Shown: positions 22,610 to 31,877, counted from the first letter of the stretch. The stretch is 64,000 nucleotides of DNA from Mesorhizobium sp. WSM3860 (GCF_002294995.1 NZ_NSGF01000018.1:1-64000), one strand, 5' to 3'. The notes: generated by a model not told the origin, from the letters alone. Numbers and translations are program-made.

Positions 22610-22848
22610 GCACATACCCCAACGGCGATAAAAGCCGCGCAGCGGCCTTCCGGTTCCGGGCATTTTAGCAAAACTGTATAGAGAAGAGGTAATGCAGAAC
22701 GATCCTGAGTGCCGCGCTCCAGCTGATCAGGGCGACGATCGAGGAGCACTGTCCGCCGGCCTAAAAAACCCGCCGGCCGGAGCCAGCGGGCCTATCAAGA
22801 ATCGTCCGAAGTCCGCTAGCATGGTGCACGAGCGGCACGGAGACGCAG

Positions 22849-23421
22849 GTGCTACCTTCATCGGGACTCGAACGGCTGAACGCATTTTCCGATGGCGTGT
22901 TCGCCGTATTGATCACAGTTCTGGTTTTGGATTTGCGCCCGCCCGAGGCGCCGACCTTCAAAGCCCTTCTGGCATCATGGGAGACGTGGCTTAGCTACGG
23001 TGTGAGTTATCTCTTCATTGCGATCGTGTGGGCGAACCATCATCACCTCCTGCGGCACGCGAAACAGAGCTCGGCCACTTTAATGTGGCTCAATTTCGCG
23101 CATCTTTTCTCAGTTTCGTTGCTCCCCTTAGCGACCGCTTGGATGGCCGTCAGCGAGTTAGCACCTCAACCAGTCGCCTTCTATGCGGCCCTGTTTTTTC
23201 TGGTCAACCTGACATATCTCTTCTTGATCCGCGAACTTATTGACCCGATGCCAGACAACGAGGTGTCACCACAGGCGCGGAGGAAGATGCGTCTCCGTGC
23301 GGTGGTCACGCTCTTGCTTTTCGGGCTCGCTGCTATCTTAGCACTGAAATACCCGGTGGTCGGATTGGGGATTTGTATCTGTTGCCTCGTCGTCTATCTC
23401 AGGCCACAGGCGCGGGGCTGA
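22849..23421 (+). CDS. TMEM175-type (DUF1211) potassium channel (190 aa)
   Basis: RLNAFSDGVFAVLITVLVL carries the RxxxFSDGVxA signature of the family. Five or six membrane helices follow (residues ~14-34, 48-68, 77-98, 108-128, 150-185). NHHHLLRHAKQ is the usual cytoplasmic loop. Bacterial members have one six-helix repeat and form tetrameric potassium-leak channels. A GTG start is used (VLPSSGLERLNAF). Confidence 0.85.
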   Translation: MLPSSGLERLNAFSDGVFAVLITVLVLDLRPPEAPTFKALLASWETWLSYGVSYLFIAIVWANHHHLLRHAKQSSATLMWLNFAHLFSVSLLPLATAWMAVSELAPQPVAFYAALFFLVNLTYLFLIRELIDPMPDNEVSPQARRKMRLRAVVTLLLFGLAAILALKYPVVGLGICICCLVVYLRPQARG

Positions 23422-23447
23422 CGACACCAAAGCGCCGCGCCGGAAGT

Positions 23448-23675
23448 TCAGCCGTCGTCACCCGCCGGCACCAATTCGAGCTCGGAAGGCGATATTCCTG
23501 CGCGAAGCTGGCTCAGCCGTAATTCATCGACCCAATAGACCTCGCCGTCGACAAGCACCCGAGCTTCGTAGGTGCCGCCTGAGAAGCGCTGCGCGGTGAT
23601 ATAAACCTTGTGGCGGTCAAGCGCTTTGCGGACTGCGGCGCGCTTTGCATTCTGCCTGGAGACGGAACTGGCCAT
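23448..23675 (-). CDS. small beta-rich hypothetical protein (75 aa)
   Basis: MASSVSRQNAKRAAVRKALD, then VYITAQRFSGGTYEARVLVD and DELRLSQLRAGISPSELEL. Basic N-terminus, then a short sheet. It lies just left of the phage lysis genes on the same strand but beyond their terminator, so it is probably host. Function unknown. Confidence 0.5.
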   Translation of the reverse strand: MASSVSRQNAKRAAVRKALDRHKVYITAQRFSGGTYEARVLVDGEVYWVDELRLSQLRAGISPSELELVPAGDDG

Positions 23676-23752
23676 AAACGCGGAACTCTTGACGCAACAC
23701 GGCGAGTCAATCTGCTCCCGCTCGAATCGTTCCGGCAGCGACATCGAGAAAC

Positions 23753-23787
23753 GCAAAAAAGAACCCCACCGGCCGAAGCCGATGGGG
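23753..23787 (-). terminator. terminator of the prophage late operon
   Basis: On the minus strand a stem (CCCCATCGGC / GCCGGTGGGG, one mismatch) is followed by TTCTTTTTTGCG. It lies 25 bases after the last lysis gene and is the natural end of the late transcript. Confidence 0.65.
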
Positions 23788-23811
23788 AGACAGGAAGTGA
23801 TGTGCAGGGAA

Positions 23812-23922
23812 TTACAGGGTGAGCGCCTGTGCGATCTGCAGGTAGAGCAGCACCCCGAGAGCCCCGGCCAAGAGGAAAATCAGACCGGTCAGAACTTCGG
23901 AAGCGTTGCGCGGCAGCCTCAC
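23812..23922 (-). CDS. small phage membrane protein (36 aa)
   Basis: GTG start overlapping the upstream stop (GTGA). VRLPRNASEVLTGLIFLLA, then GALGVLLYLQIAQALTL is one strong membrane helix. Position at the end of the lysis cassette suggests a holin-like or accessory role, unproven. Confidence 0.55.
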   Translation of the reverse strand: MRLPRNASEVLTGLIFLLAGALGVLLYLQIAQALTL

Positions 23923-24227
23923 AGCTTGGATCCCTTCAACTGGTCGATGATCTGGGTCAATGCCAGCAACAACCCCGCAACCGTCAAAATGATCCACATC
24001 GATGTGGAGCCCAGCCAACGTAGCCGTGTCCAGAGCTTTACCACCGCGAACCCCGCTTGGAAGTGATCCTCGTCCAGATCGAGGAAATCATCGAGCCGAT
24101 CCCGCTGTTCGGGCTTGAGACGGCCGGCCCAGATGAGGGCCTCCCGCTGCTTGCTGTCGAGGCGATCGAGCCAGAGGATGGTTTCCGGGTCGAGTTCGCG
24201 AAGACGCTGAGGCACTCCTGCGCTCAT
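23919..24227 (-). CDS. phage membrane protein with C-terminal anchor (102 aa)
   Basis: MSAGVPQRLRELDPETILWL, a charged helical stretch (residues 15-60), then a hydrophobic helix WIILTVAGLLLALTQIIDQL. It overlaps the Rz1-like gene by ATGA and the next gene by GTGA. It sits in the lysis cassette; possible holin or antiholin, but one helix and C-terminal placement leave this open. Confidence 0.6.
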   Translation of the reverse strand: MSAGVPQRLRELDPETILWLDRLDSKQREALIWAGRLKPEQRDRLDDFLDLDEDHFQAGFAVVKLWTRLRWLGSTSMWIILTVAGLLLALTQIIDQLKGSKL

Positions 24228-24508
24228 TTCACGAGCGCCTGGATGGTGTCGCCCTTGGCGTGGTTGAGGCGAACGCAATTACCAAGCCGGCGGCGATCTT
24301 CCGCATGCAGCCTAGTCTCCTCCTCCGTCGAGACGAAGCGATGGGGGATGTCGACCACGCCGAGGCAATCCTGCATCACGCTCGGATCGATGTGAGCGGT
24401 CGGCTTCGGCGCCAGGCTATCGACCGATAGCGTCGAGGCGCTCTGACACCCCTGCAGAGATGCCATCAGGCTTGCAGCCAGAAGGATTGGTCGAAACGGG
24501 CGGTGCAT
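24224..24508 (-). CDS. Rz1-like outer-membrane spanin lipoprotein (94 aa)
   Basis: MHRPFRPILLAASLMASLQG ends in a lipobox (SLQGC, Cys21), so it is a lipoprotein. The mature part has DCLGVVDIPHRFVSTEEETR. Its first 92 bases overlap the i-spanin gene in another frame, the hallmark of Rz/Rz1 pairs. At ~74 mature residues it is longer than lambda Rz1. It works with the i-spanin to fuse inner and outer membranes at lysis. Confidence 0.75.
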   Translation of the reverse strand: MHRPFRPILLAASLMASLQGCQSASTLSVDSLAPKPTAHIDPSVMQDCLGVVDIPHRFVSTEEETRLHAEDRRRLGNCVRLNHAKGDTIQALVK

Positions 24509-24899
24509 TGTCTTGGTCCTTCTGCGCGCGCACTAGGTCGGCTATGCGGCCGGCGTCGCTATGCTGCTTGTCGATGTAGGCTTGTGCCGCGGCGTCGATG
24601 TCCTGCTGCCGCGTCTTGGTGTCGGCCGTCTGGGCGATAGCGGCGAGCTTGATCTTTTCCTGCCACAGCGCGTCCTCGGCCTTCTGGCCGGCCGCATAGG
24701 CCCGATCGACGCGACCGCCGACGAGGCCGGTCAGCTCCGGCCCGACATAGGGAATGTCGCGCAGCGGGCCGAGCGGCAGGCCCTCGTAAAAGAGGATGAT
24801 GCCGCCGGCCAGGACCAGCGGCAGGCCGATGCGGCTGGTGCAGAAATTCCAGACCGGGCCGAGGAGGGCCAGCACCGGCGCGATGAAAGCAAGCATCAT
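24417..24899 (-). CDS. Rz-like inner-membrane spanin (160 aa)
   Basis: MMLAFIAPVLALLGPVWNFC, then GLPLVLAGGIILFYEGLPL: N-terminal membrane anchor(s), followed by a charged coiled coil (residues 70-125, AEDALWQEKIKLAAIAQTAD). It starts on an ATG overlapping the endolysin stop. The order endolysin, Rz, overlapping Rz1 is classical for Gram-negative phages. Confidence 0.75.
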   Translation of the reverse strand: MMLAFIAPVLALLGPVWNFCTSRIGLPLVLAGGIILFYEGLPLGPLRDIPYVGPELTGLVGGRVDRAYAAGQKAEDALWQEKIKLAAIAQTADTKTRQQDIDAAAQAYIDKQHSDAGRIADLVRAQKDQDNAPPVSTNPSGCKPDGISAGVSERLDAIGR

Positions 24900-25666
24900 T
24901 GGCTTGCGCCGATCATGCACAGCGCCTTCTCCTGCTGGCGCCGTTCCCATAGGCCCCGTAGCACCCTATGGCCGGCTTCATCGAACCAGGTCAGCGCCTG
25001 ACAACCGCCGGCGACGTCACCAGCGTTGAGGCGGCGCGTTGCGGTGCTCTTGCCCGCCCCGGCAGCGCCGACGTTGAATGCCAATGAGGTGTAGGCCGCA
25101 TCGCGCGTAGCAGGCAGGCGGACGTTGATCGTCTCCGTCGTGAAATAGCGGTGTAGCCCGGTGCGGTGCGCGGCGGTGTCCTGGCGCAGCAGATCGAGGG
25201 CCTGCTGGTGCGTGATCACCATGCCCATGTGGACACCGGCGGTATGGCCGAAGCCGATAGTTGGGACGCCAACAGAGTCCCTATAGGCGACCAGCTTTTC
25301 GCCTTCCTTCTTGGCGATGAACGGCACGGCGATGTCGAGCGTCTGTGCCTCGGTCGCCGGACTGCCAGCCAGGGGGCTTGCGCTCGAAGGCCAGGCGAGC
25401 AGAAGCGCCAACGCGAAGGCGATTGCCGCCACGGCAATGATGCGGATCCATTCCTTCCATGGCGACAGTCCCTGCTGGTAGACCCGGCCAACAATGCCGG
25501 CGAGCAGCAGGAGCACGCCGAGCCACCATGCGACGTTTGGGTCATAGTCCTGACCGGTCACGCGATACCAGAGCTCAGGCAGCACGAGCACGGCGAGGCC
25601 GAACACCTGCATCCAGAAACTCAGAGACAACAGCACCACGCGGCGCACGTCGGCGACGAGACGCAT
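24896..25666 (-). CDS. endolysin: GH24-type lysozyme with N-terminal membrane helices (256 aa)
   Basis: The T4-lysozyme triad is visible: Glu121, Asp130 and Thr136 in KEGEKLVAYRDSVGVPTIGF (E-x8-D-x5-T). The muramidase domain spans residues ~112-256. The first 90 residues hold three hydrophobic stretches (10-32, 46-64, 76-93), as in DUF7940-type phage proteins, so the enzyme may be membrane-tethered or a holin-lysin fusion. It cleaves peptidoglycan at the end of infection. Confidence 0.85.
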   Translation of the reverse strand: MRLVADVRRVVLLSLSFWMQVFGLAVLVLPELWYRVTGQDYDPNVAWWLGVLLLLAGIVGRVYQQGLSPWKEWIRIIAVAAIAFALALLLAWPSSASPLAGSPATEAQTLDIAVPFIAKKEGEKLVAYRDSVGVPTIGFGHTAGVHMGMVITHQQALDLLRQDTAAHRTGLHRYFTTETINVRLPATRDAAYTSLAFNVGAAGAGKSTATRRLNAGDVAGGCQALTWFDEAGHRVLRGLWERRQQEKALCMIGASQ

Positions 25667-25747
25667 AACACTTCCTTTCCGCCCTAGAGGGCAGCTTGAT
25701 CAGATGAGAACGAGGACTCGAGTCGACGCCGGCGTGCGTGCCCGCCG

Positions 25748-26140
25748 TCAGAGCAGCGCGGCGGCCGTGAAGAACGCGTCGATCTGGGCCGACGTGTAGC
25801 CGAGCGCGGCGAAGCCGGTTTCCATCATCGGCTCGTTGCGCACGAAGCTTCCACTGTATTCGAAGGCGTCTTGCACCTCGACAGGCTGCGTTCCGATCCA
25901 GGCGATGACCTGGGCGCGCAAACCGGCAACGCTTAGCTGGAGGTGGAATTGCCGAGCCGACACGCTTTCCGGCACAACGGCAGGCGGTGCCGGGGGAGCA
26001 CTGAACACGCCATTGCTATAGGTGCCGCCGATATAGCCCGGCTCCGCGAGCGGGACGATCGTGAAGCCGTCGAGCGTGAAGGTCGGGTCGCCCTCGATGA
26101 TGTTGACGACGTCGGTGCCTTGGATGACTGCCAGTTGCAT
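25748..26140 (-). CDS. tail-fibre associated protein, possible chaperone (130 aa)
   Basis: MQLAVIQGTDVVNIIEGDPT, then PPAVVPESVSARQFHLQLSV and ALGYTSAQIDAFFTAAALL. The N-terminal half is a small beta domain, the C-terminal half is helical. Directly after the fibre gene at 26152 (11-base gap), the usual place for a fibre assembly chaperone. Confidence 0.6.
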   Translation of the reverse strand: MQLAVIQGTDVVNIIEGDPTFTLDGFTIVPLAEPGYIGGTYSNGVFSAPPAPPAVVPESVSARQFHLQLSVAGLRAQVIAWIGTQPVEVQDAFEYSGSFVRNEPMMETGFAALGYTSAQIDAFFTAAALL

Positions 26141-26151
26141 GAATGCGGTCC

Positions 26152-28146
26152 TTATTTGAACTCGAGTATGAGAACGACGCCGGGCGCGCCAGCACCGCCA
26201 GCGCCAGCGCTGTACGAACCGCCGCCGCCGCCAGCGCCGTATGCCTGCGCGGCCGCGCCGGCATTGTGGCTGTTAGCGGTCTGGCCGCCCGCGCCGCCGC
26301 CGCCCCAAAAACTTGCGCCGCCCTCGCCGCCTTGAGAGTTGCCGGTCGCATTGGTGCCGGAGCCGCCGTCGCCGCCGCCGAGGTTGAGTGTGCCGTTGGC
26401 TGCCGTGCCGCCCCGGCCACCGAGGCTCTGAGAGGCTGCGGCAGAGCCACCGTTCGCAGTGACAGTGCCGAATGCGGATGATCCACCTGCGGCGCCGGCA
26501 GCGCCGCCCGAACCAATTGTAACGGTCTGTGCCGAGACACCGTTCATGAAGAAGATGGCCGTGGCGCCAGCGCCACCGCCGCTTTCACTGCCGCTGCCGG
26601 TGCCCGTCGTGCCGCCAGCGCCGCCGCCCGTCACGAAGACGATTGCACGGCTTGCGCCTGCGGTCGGCGTATAGGTGCCCGAGGCAGTCTTTACCTGGAC
26701 GTTGACGAGCGTGCCGGCAGCTGCGGTCGCCGCAGCGGCCGCCGCAAATGCGGTGCTGGCGATCTGCGCGCTATTCGTGCCTGCCGCTGCAGTCGGCGCG
26801 GTGGGCACGCCGCTGAGTGCCGGGCTCACCAGCGTCTTGTTGGAGAGCGACTGCGCCGACGACAGGTCAGTGACGATCGTCGTGTCGATCGCGAACTGCG
26901 TGCCCGCCAGGGTGAGGCCGTTCCCGGCGGTGTAGGAACCGACCCCCGCCGTCTGGGCGAACGTGATCGGGTCGGTGCCAATGACCGGGTTTTCCTTGGC
27001 ATTCTGCGTCCAGGTCGTGGCGCCCTGCGTCGCTCCACCCGTCACGAACGTCTGGTCGCCAAGATCGATGTCGGCGGAGAGATTGTAGTAGGTCGCACGC
27101 GTCAGGACGAATGGCGCGCCTGCGCTACCGGTCGCCGTCACCGTGTAGATGCCGTTCTGGAACGACGAGGCCTGGTTCTTGACCAGGATCACGTCGTTGA
27201 GATTCGCGGCGACGCCATCGACCGTCAAAGCACCGTTGGCAGAGGCGGTGAGCGTGGCACCGACGCCGGATGCTCCGTTGGCATAGGTGACCGCCGGAAG
27301 CGCGGTGGTCGTGGCCAGCCTGGTCGCCGGCAGCGTCGTGGTGGCGAAGATCGCTGCCTGCACATAGGCCGTCGTTGCCAGCTTGGTCGAATTGTCGCCG
27401 GGTGTCTGGGTGACGGCGGTCGAGGCCGAGCCAAGGGCAACGGTCGGGTTTGTGGCGAAGACAAGCGGACCGCTACCGGTCTCGTCGACCATCGCCGCGG
27501 CGAGCTGGGCGCTCGTGCCGCCGGCAAAAAAGGCCAGCATGTTCGCGGCAAGGCCCGAGACGTCGCTGATTGCAGGCTGCGCAAACGTTGGGTTGCCGCT
27601 GGTGTCGACGCCCGTCCCAAACTGATGGGGAGGAGCTGCCGCAGATTTCACGCCACCAAGTGCCACGGGCTGCGGCGTGGGTAGGTCAGCCCCGATCAGC
27701 GCTCGGAATGCGGGCACTCCGCTTCCGAAGGCTGGAGTAGCCAGGATGAGGTTGGGGAGTTGCGAAGCGAGCGAGATCCCGCTGTCCGCAAGGGCAGTGC
27801 CGCCGGTCGTGGAGAAAACGGGAATGTCGCCCACCACGGAGTTCGAAGGTCCGACGATGGTGCCGTTGGCGATCGGTCCGATCGTTTTCCCGCCGATCTG
27901 GAAGAAGAGCCCAAAGATCGTCATCCAGATCTGTCCGTCGACCGGCACTCCCGGAGCAGCGCCAGGAGGGATGCTGAATCCAGCGCCGTCGGACGTGGAG
28001 GCCTGGGTGTTGAGCGGCCCTTGCATTGTGTCGCCGCCCCGGTTCACCGGGGTATAGCCGAGCGCGTCCTGCTTCTGCGAGAACAGATAGCTCCACTGGC
28101 CAGCGGTCAGGACGTTGCCGTAGCTGAAGGGATTCATTTGTCCCAA
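26152..28146 (-). CDS. tail fibre protein 1, glycine-rich receptor-binding tip (664 aa)
   Basis: N-terminal attachment segment (MGQMNPFSYGNVLTAGQWSY), a long beta-rich Ala/Thr/Val shaft (residues 60-490), then a Gly-rich tip from about residue 510 (ASGTYTPTAGASRAIVFVTG, GGGAGG runs, ending VVLILEFK). The tip matches fibre 2 (TASGTYTPTAGA is identical). Gly-rich tips of this kind carry the receptor-binding loops in adhesins like phage S16 gp38. The GC-rich tip yields long spurious frames on other strands. Confidence 0.8.
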   Translation of the reverse strand: MGQMNPFSYGNVLTAGQWSYLFSQKQDALGYTPVNRGGDTMQGPLNTQASTSDGAGFSIPPGAAPGVPVDGQIWMTIFGLFFQIGGKTIGPIANGTIVGPSNSVVGDIPVFSTTGGTALADSGISLASQLPNLILATPAFGSGVPAFRALIGADLPTPQPVALGGVKSAAAPPHQFGTGVDTSGNPTFAQPAISDVSGLAANMLAFFAGGTSAQLAAAMVDETGSGPLVFATNPTVALGSASTAVTQTPGDNSTKLATTAYVQAAIFATTTLPATRLATTTALPAVTYANGASGVGATLTASANGALTVDGVAANLNDVILVKNQASSFQNGIYTVTATGSAGAPFVLTRATYYNLSADIDLGDQTFVTGGATQGATTWTQNAKENPVIGTDPITFAQTAGVGSYTAGNGLTLAGTQFAIDTTIVTDLSSAQSLSNKTLVSPALSGVPTAPTAAAGTNSAQIASTAFAAAAAATAAAGTLVNVQVKTASGTYTPTAGASRAIVFVTGGGAGGTTGTGSGSESGGGAGATAIFFMNGVSAQTVTIGSGGAAGAAGGSSAFGTVTANGGSAAASQSLGGRGGTAANGTLNLGGGDGGSGTNATGNSQGGEGGASFWGGGGAGGQTANSHNAGAAAQAYGAGGGGGSYSAGAGGAGAPGVVLILEFK

Positions 28147-28195
28147 TCCGAATGTGTGTGAGTGGTTGGCTTACGCGAGGGCGGCGATGCCGCGA

Positions 28196-29671
28196 TCAGT
28201 CGAATTCGAAGATGACGACCACACCGTTGCCCCCGGCCCCGCCGGCGCCGCCGCCGTCGCCACCACCGCCGCCGCCGCCGAGGGAGCCCGGGCCGCCGGG
28301 TACCTGGACGCCGGTCGAAGGTGTTGCGCCGCCATAGCCGCCGCCGCCCCAGAACGAGGTGCCCCCGCAACCGCCTTCATGGCCTGAACCGGGCGAGCCG
28401 CCACCGCCGTGGATCAAGAGGGTTCCGGCGGTTCCGGTCCCCACCCCTTGGCCGCCAGCTCCAAATGAGTTGGTGCCGCTGGAAGAACCGCCAATGCCGC
28501 CGGTAGCGACGGCAAGAGCGCCGAAAGAGGTTGTTCCGCCCGAACCGCCGATGAGATCCGAACCGGAAGATGGATTGGGGACGCCGCCGGCGCCGATGGT
28601 GACGGTCTGCTGAGAGACGGCACCGAAATAGACCGCCGTTCCGCCCGCGCTTCCGCCGCCGCCAGTGAAGCCGTTTGCCGTGGCATTGCCGCCGCCTGCG
28701 CCACCTGCGCCGGTGGCAAAGACGAGCATGCTCTTGGCGCCAGCCGTCGGCGTGTAGGTTCCGCTCGCTGTCATGACGCGCATGGCCTTCATCGCGCCGG
28801 GGAGAATAGCGGCGAGCGCCGAAAGGGTGACCTCGCGGTCCGCACCGTCCGCCACCACGTGCAGCGGAACGCTGTCGTTCAAGGAAAGTGCGCCGGTGGG
28901 TGCCGGCAGAGTCGTGATGCTCAGCGAAAGGACCTGCTGATCGGTCGCGGCAAGGCCCGCGTTGGCGGCTACTGTCACAGCCGGGTTGAGCAGACGGAAC
29001 GACGTCGTCGCGTTGTTGAACTCGAGGATGCCCGTGGCGCTCGCTGGCCATTGCTTTGCCGTCAGCGCGGTCCCGTCCATGTTGACGATAGGATGTGTAC
29101 CGAGCCCGTCAATGTTGCCCGTCATGGCGCCGTTGTTGTCGAAGGCGGCCTTCTGGACGACGAAGATCTGGCCGTCGACATAAGCGCCCGGCGCCGGCAG
29201 GACCGTGGCGGTGCAGACATTGGCCGAGCCCGCATCGGTACCGACCATGATGGGCGCGGATGCGGCTCCGATGTTGACCCAATTCGCGCCGCTCGTATCC
29301 GGGTCGGACGTATTGTCGTCGGCCGTGCTCAGCCAAACCACGCCAGTCGCCGCGCCAGCCAGCAACGCGCTCTTGGGATACCCGCCGATCGCTGCCGAGA
29401 AGGCCGGATCGTAGGGGACCAGACCGCCTGCATTCTGCCACTGCGACCATTGCGTGATCTGCTGCAGAATGCCGTTCATGTCCTGGCCGAACGGCGGCAC
29501 GCCGCCCGATCCGACCGGCAGGAAGTTGAGTGGCGGAAAGCCGTCGGTCAGTGAGGCCGCGCCATTCACAATCCCGATCTGCGAGCCGAGCGGGATGGAG
29601 CGGATGTAGCTCGGGCTCGCCGAAGCTCCCCAAGCTACGGGGAACTTGGCAGGCAAGGCGGAAAGCTTCAT
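28196..29671 (-). CDS. tail fibre protein 2, glycine-rich receptor-binding tip (491 aa)
   Basis: MKLSALPAKFPVAWGASASP, then PLNFLPVGSGGVPPFGQDMN and MNGILQQITQWSQWQNAGG, an attachment domain common in phage fibres. The tip from about residue 300 reads TASGTYTPTAGAKSMLVFAT, then Gly-rich blocks, ending VVVIFEFD. Related at its C-terminus to fibre 1 but with a different N-terminal half. Two fibres suggest a broadened or switchable host range. Confidence 0.8.
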   Translation of the reverse strand: MKLSALPAKFPVAWGASASPSYIRSIPLGSQIGIVNGAASLTDGFPPLNFLPVGSGGVPPFGQDMNGILQQITQWSQWQNAGGLVPYDPAFSAAIGGYPKSALLAGAATGVVWLSTADDNTSDPDTSGANWVNIGAASAPIMVGTDAGSANVCTATVLPAPGAYVDGQIFVVQKAAFDNNGAMTGNIDGLGTHPIVNMDGTALTAKQWPASATGILEFNNATTSFRLLNPAVTVAANAGLAATDQQVLSLSITTLPAPTGALSLNDSVPLHVVADGADREVTLSALAAILPGAMKAMRVMTASGTYTPTAGAKSMLVFATGAGGAGGGNATANGFTGGGGSAGGTAVYFGAVSQQTVTIGAGGVPNPSSGSDLIGGSGGTTSFGALAVATGGIGGSSSGTNSFGAGGQGVGTGTAGTLLIHGGGGSPGSGHEGGCGGTSFWGGGGYGGATPSTGVQVPGGPGSLGGGGGGGDGGGAGGAGGNGVVVIFEFD

Positions 29672-29681
29672 GGAGGGATCC

Positions 29682-30431
29682 TTAGATGATGACGACCGAC
29701 GCCTTGACGCCGGTCGGCTTCGGCAAGACGCCGGAGTTCTGGACGATCGCGAGTTCGACAGGGGTCAGCTGGAAGGCGAAGGTGTAGGTCATCGTCATCG
29801 TCTCGATCGGCGAGCCCGCGTAGAACGATGCCTGGTTGAAGCCGACGGAGTTCAGCGATTCCTCGAAGCCGAACCATGTCCCGTAATTGCCGCCCTCGGT
29901 AACGTAGGCGTTGCCCCTGTGGGGGAAGAGGCTGAGCAGGATCTGGTTGATCGCCGGAATCGAGCCGTTGGTGATGTTGGCTGCCGCCTTGGCGAAGATG
30001 AGCCGGCGGTATGCCTCGTCCGACAGCGCGAAATTCGAGGTGAGCGGAGCGCCGGAATAGAAGGCGCCTTGCCCGAACGGATCGGCTCCCGGCTTCGCCT
30101 CATCGAAGCCGAACCAGTCCCCGGTCGTGACCTGCAAAACCCGGCTGACGCCGACGATGCGGCCCCAGACGTCGAGCCCATAGCCCTGCGCCGTGTCGAC
30201 GTTCCAGATGTAGTCGAAGAACGCATCGAAATTGGCCGTCTGGTCGAGATACGAGAAGATGTTCCCGATCAGCTGCGTCAGCGTGGGCGCATTCGCATAC
30301 TGGCTGATGACAGTGCGCCAGACGTCGAAAGGCGGGAAATCGCCGATGGGGCTGATGCCAATGGCGAATTGACCAAAGCCGTTCGGTATCCCGGCCGGCG
30401 GCCTGGGATAGGGAGGTCCTGTGTCTTCCAT
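29682..30431 (-). CDS. DUF2612 baseplate/tail protein (249 aa)
   Basis: Residues 45-100 (LTQLIGNIFSYLDQTANFDA, FFDYIWNVDTAQGYGLDVWG, RIVGVSRVLQV) are typical of DUF2612 phage proteins, which link the baseplate wedge to fibres. Two copies of a WFGF(D/E)E motif (DWFGFDEAKPG, TWFGFEESLNS) hint at an internal duplication. Directly follows baseplate J (six-base gap). Confidence 0.8.
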   Translation of the reverse strand: MEDTGPPYPRPPAGIPNGFGQFAIGISPIGDFPPFDVWRTVISQYANAPTLTQLIGNIFSYLDQTANFDAFFDYIWNVDTAQGYGLDVWGRIVGVSRVLQVTTGDWFGFDEAKPGADPFGQGAFYSGAPLTSNFALSDEAYRRLIFAKAAANITNGSIPAINQILLSLFPHRGNAYVTEGGNYGTWFGFEESLNSVGFNQASFYAGSPIETMTMTYTFAFQLTPVELAIVQNSGVLPKPTGVKASVVII

Positions 30432-30437
30432 GATCGA

Positions 30438-31874
30438 TCAGGTCAGGGTGACGAAGATGTCGTTGGGGGAGATCGTCGGCACCTGGTCGATGTCGACGGC
30501 GATGTCGAAGCGATTGGGGATCGCGGCCGTCATGGTCTCGATTGACACGTTCTTGTTGTTGGAGACGACATAGGTACCGGTGCCGCCCGTCCCGGTGCCG
30601 AGCGCGGTGATGGTGGTGCCGAGGGTCAGCGCTCCGGTGGTGTCGGAGATGATCTGGCCGACCGCCAGCGCCCCCGAGGCAACGGCGGAGACCGTCAGTA
30701 CCGTTCCGGCGATCTGGCCCGTGAAGACGGCGCTGGGGTTGTTGTTCGAGCCTACCTCGATCGAGATGATCTGCGCCCACGAGCCAAGGGCGGCCACGGG
30801 CGCGTAGAAGCGGCTCGCAAATAGCGTGGTGCCGATCTTCGCGCGCGGGCCACCATCGCCCCCGGCAAAGGCGCTGACGATGGCATTCTGGATTTGCGTT
30901 GCGGCATCGGCGGGGACGAGATGCGTGTTGACGATGTTGACCGCGAACAGGATCCCCAGCGGATCGGGGATTTCGAAGCTCACCCGATAGGCAGGGTACG
31001 GCGGGACATAGCCGGGGCTCTGGTCGTAGACCGTGACCGTCGTATTGCCGTTATATGCGCAGCCGGGCGCTTTGCGCGACCAGATCGCTTGTGCGACGTC
31101 GTCAGCGTCGCCGCCGACCACCGCGACATAGAGTGAGTTCGGGTAGATCGAGACGCCGCCAATGGTCTGGACGTCATTGCTGGCGTTCTCTGTCACGAAC
31201 GCATCGATGACGTTCGGCACCGCCAGCACCGCGCCCAGGACCGACGGAAGCGAGCCCTGCGAATTCAACGCGACGGAGGCAGCACGGCGCGCCTCGAAAG
31301 CCGACCGGCTCTCGACATTGTTGCCGAGCACGGCGTCATCCGGGTTCGTGATCGAATCCCAGCCGGGGATCGCTCGGTAAATCTGGTCGAGGCTTCCGGC
31401 AGGGCATGGGACCGGCCCGACGACCAGGCACTCGAACGGCAGGGTGACAGTGCCGTCGACGCCGATGACGCCATCCTCGGTGCACAGATACTGGTTGCCA
31501 TCTTCGGCAAGGGCCAGCGAGCCCGTCGGGATGGCGACGCCCGGCAAGCCACTGCAGAGCGCCTGCACGACCGTCGGCTGGGCCGGGTTGCGCTCGATGA
31601 AGTAGATGCGCGCGATCGCATCCTGCATACGGCCGGTCGCATAGGCGGGATCGACCTGGTTGGTGAAATAGAGGAACGTCGAGTTGACCTCGTCGATCAC
31701 CGCCGTCTCGCTGCTGGCGAGCTGCCCCTGCGGCGTGTTCAGCGCGGGATTGAGGACGCCGCCAAACGCGCCGTTGATGTCCTCGGTCACGCCCGCCAGC
31801 ACCTCCGCGGCCGACGGGATCAGGAACCCCGTGTCCGTCCACTGCGGCGGGGGAACGTTGGTGGTGTCGACCAT
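30438..31874 (-). CDS. baseplate J-like wedge protein with inserted beta module (478 aa)
   Basis: GFLIPSAAEVLAGVTEDIN, then AFGGVLNPALNTPQGQLASS and VDPAYATGRMQDAIARIYFI are typical of Mu gp47/P2 gpJ-like proteins. The middle has ESRSAFEARRAASVALNSQG and DAFVTENASND. Residues ~385-445 are an inserted domain (TVLTVSAVASGALAVGQIIS, GTGTGGTGTYVVSNN) also seen in three other structural proteins here. Forms the baseplate wedge. Confidence 0.85.
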   Translation of the reverse strand: MVDTTNVPPPQWTDTGFLIPSAAEVLAGVTEDINGAFGGVLNPALNTPQGQLASSETAVIDEVNSTFLYFTNQVDPAYATGRMQDAIARIYFIERNPAQPTVVQALCSGLPGVAIPTGSLALAEDGNQYLCTEDGVIGVDGTVTLPFECLVVGPVPCPAGSLDQIYRAIPGWDSITNPDDAVLGNNVESRSAFEARRAASVALNSQGSLPSVLGAVLAVPNVIDAFVTENASNDVQTIGGVSIYPNSLYVAVVGGDADDVAQAIWSRKAPGCAYNGNTTVTVYDQSPGYVPPYPAYRVSFEIPDPLGILFAVNIVNTHLVPADAATQIQNAIVSAFAGGDGGPRAKIGTTLFASRFYAPVAALGSWAQIISIEVGSNNNPSAVFTGQIAGTVLTVSAVASGALAVGQIISDTTGALTLGTTITALGTGTGGTGTYVVSNNKNVSIETMTAAIPNRFDIAVDIDQVPTISPNDIFVTLT

Positions 31875-31877
31875 GTG

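Noticed and set aside
26152..28404. Long open frames on the plus strand across the tail-fibre genes
   Set aside because: They mirror the glycine-rich coding sequence (GGN read as CCN/GCN), have Pro/Ala-only composition and no ribosome sites.
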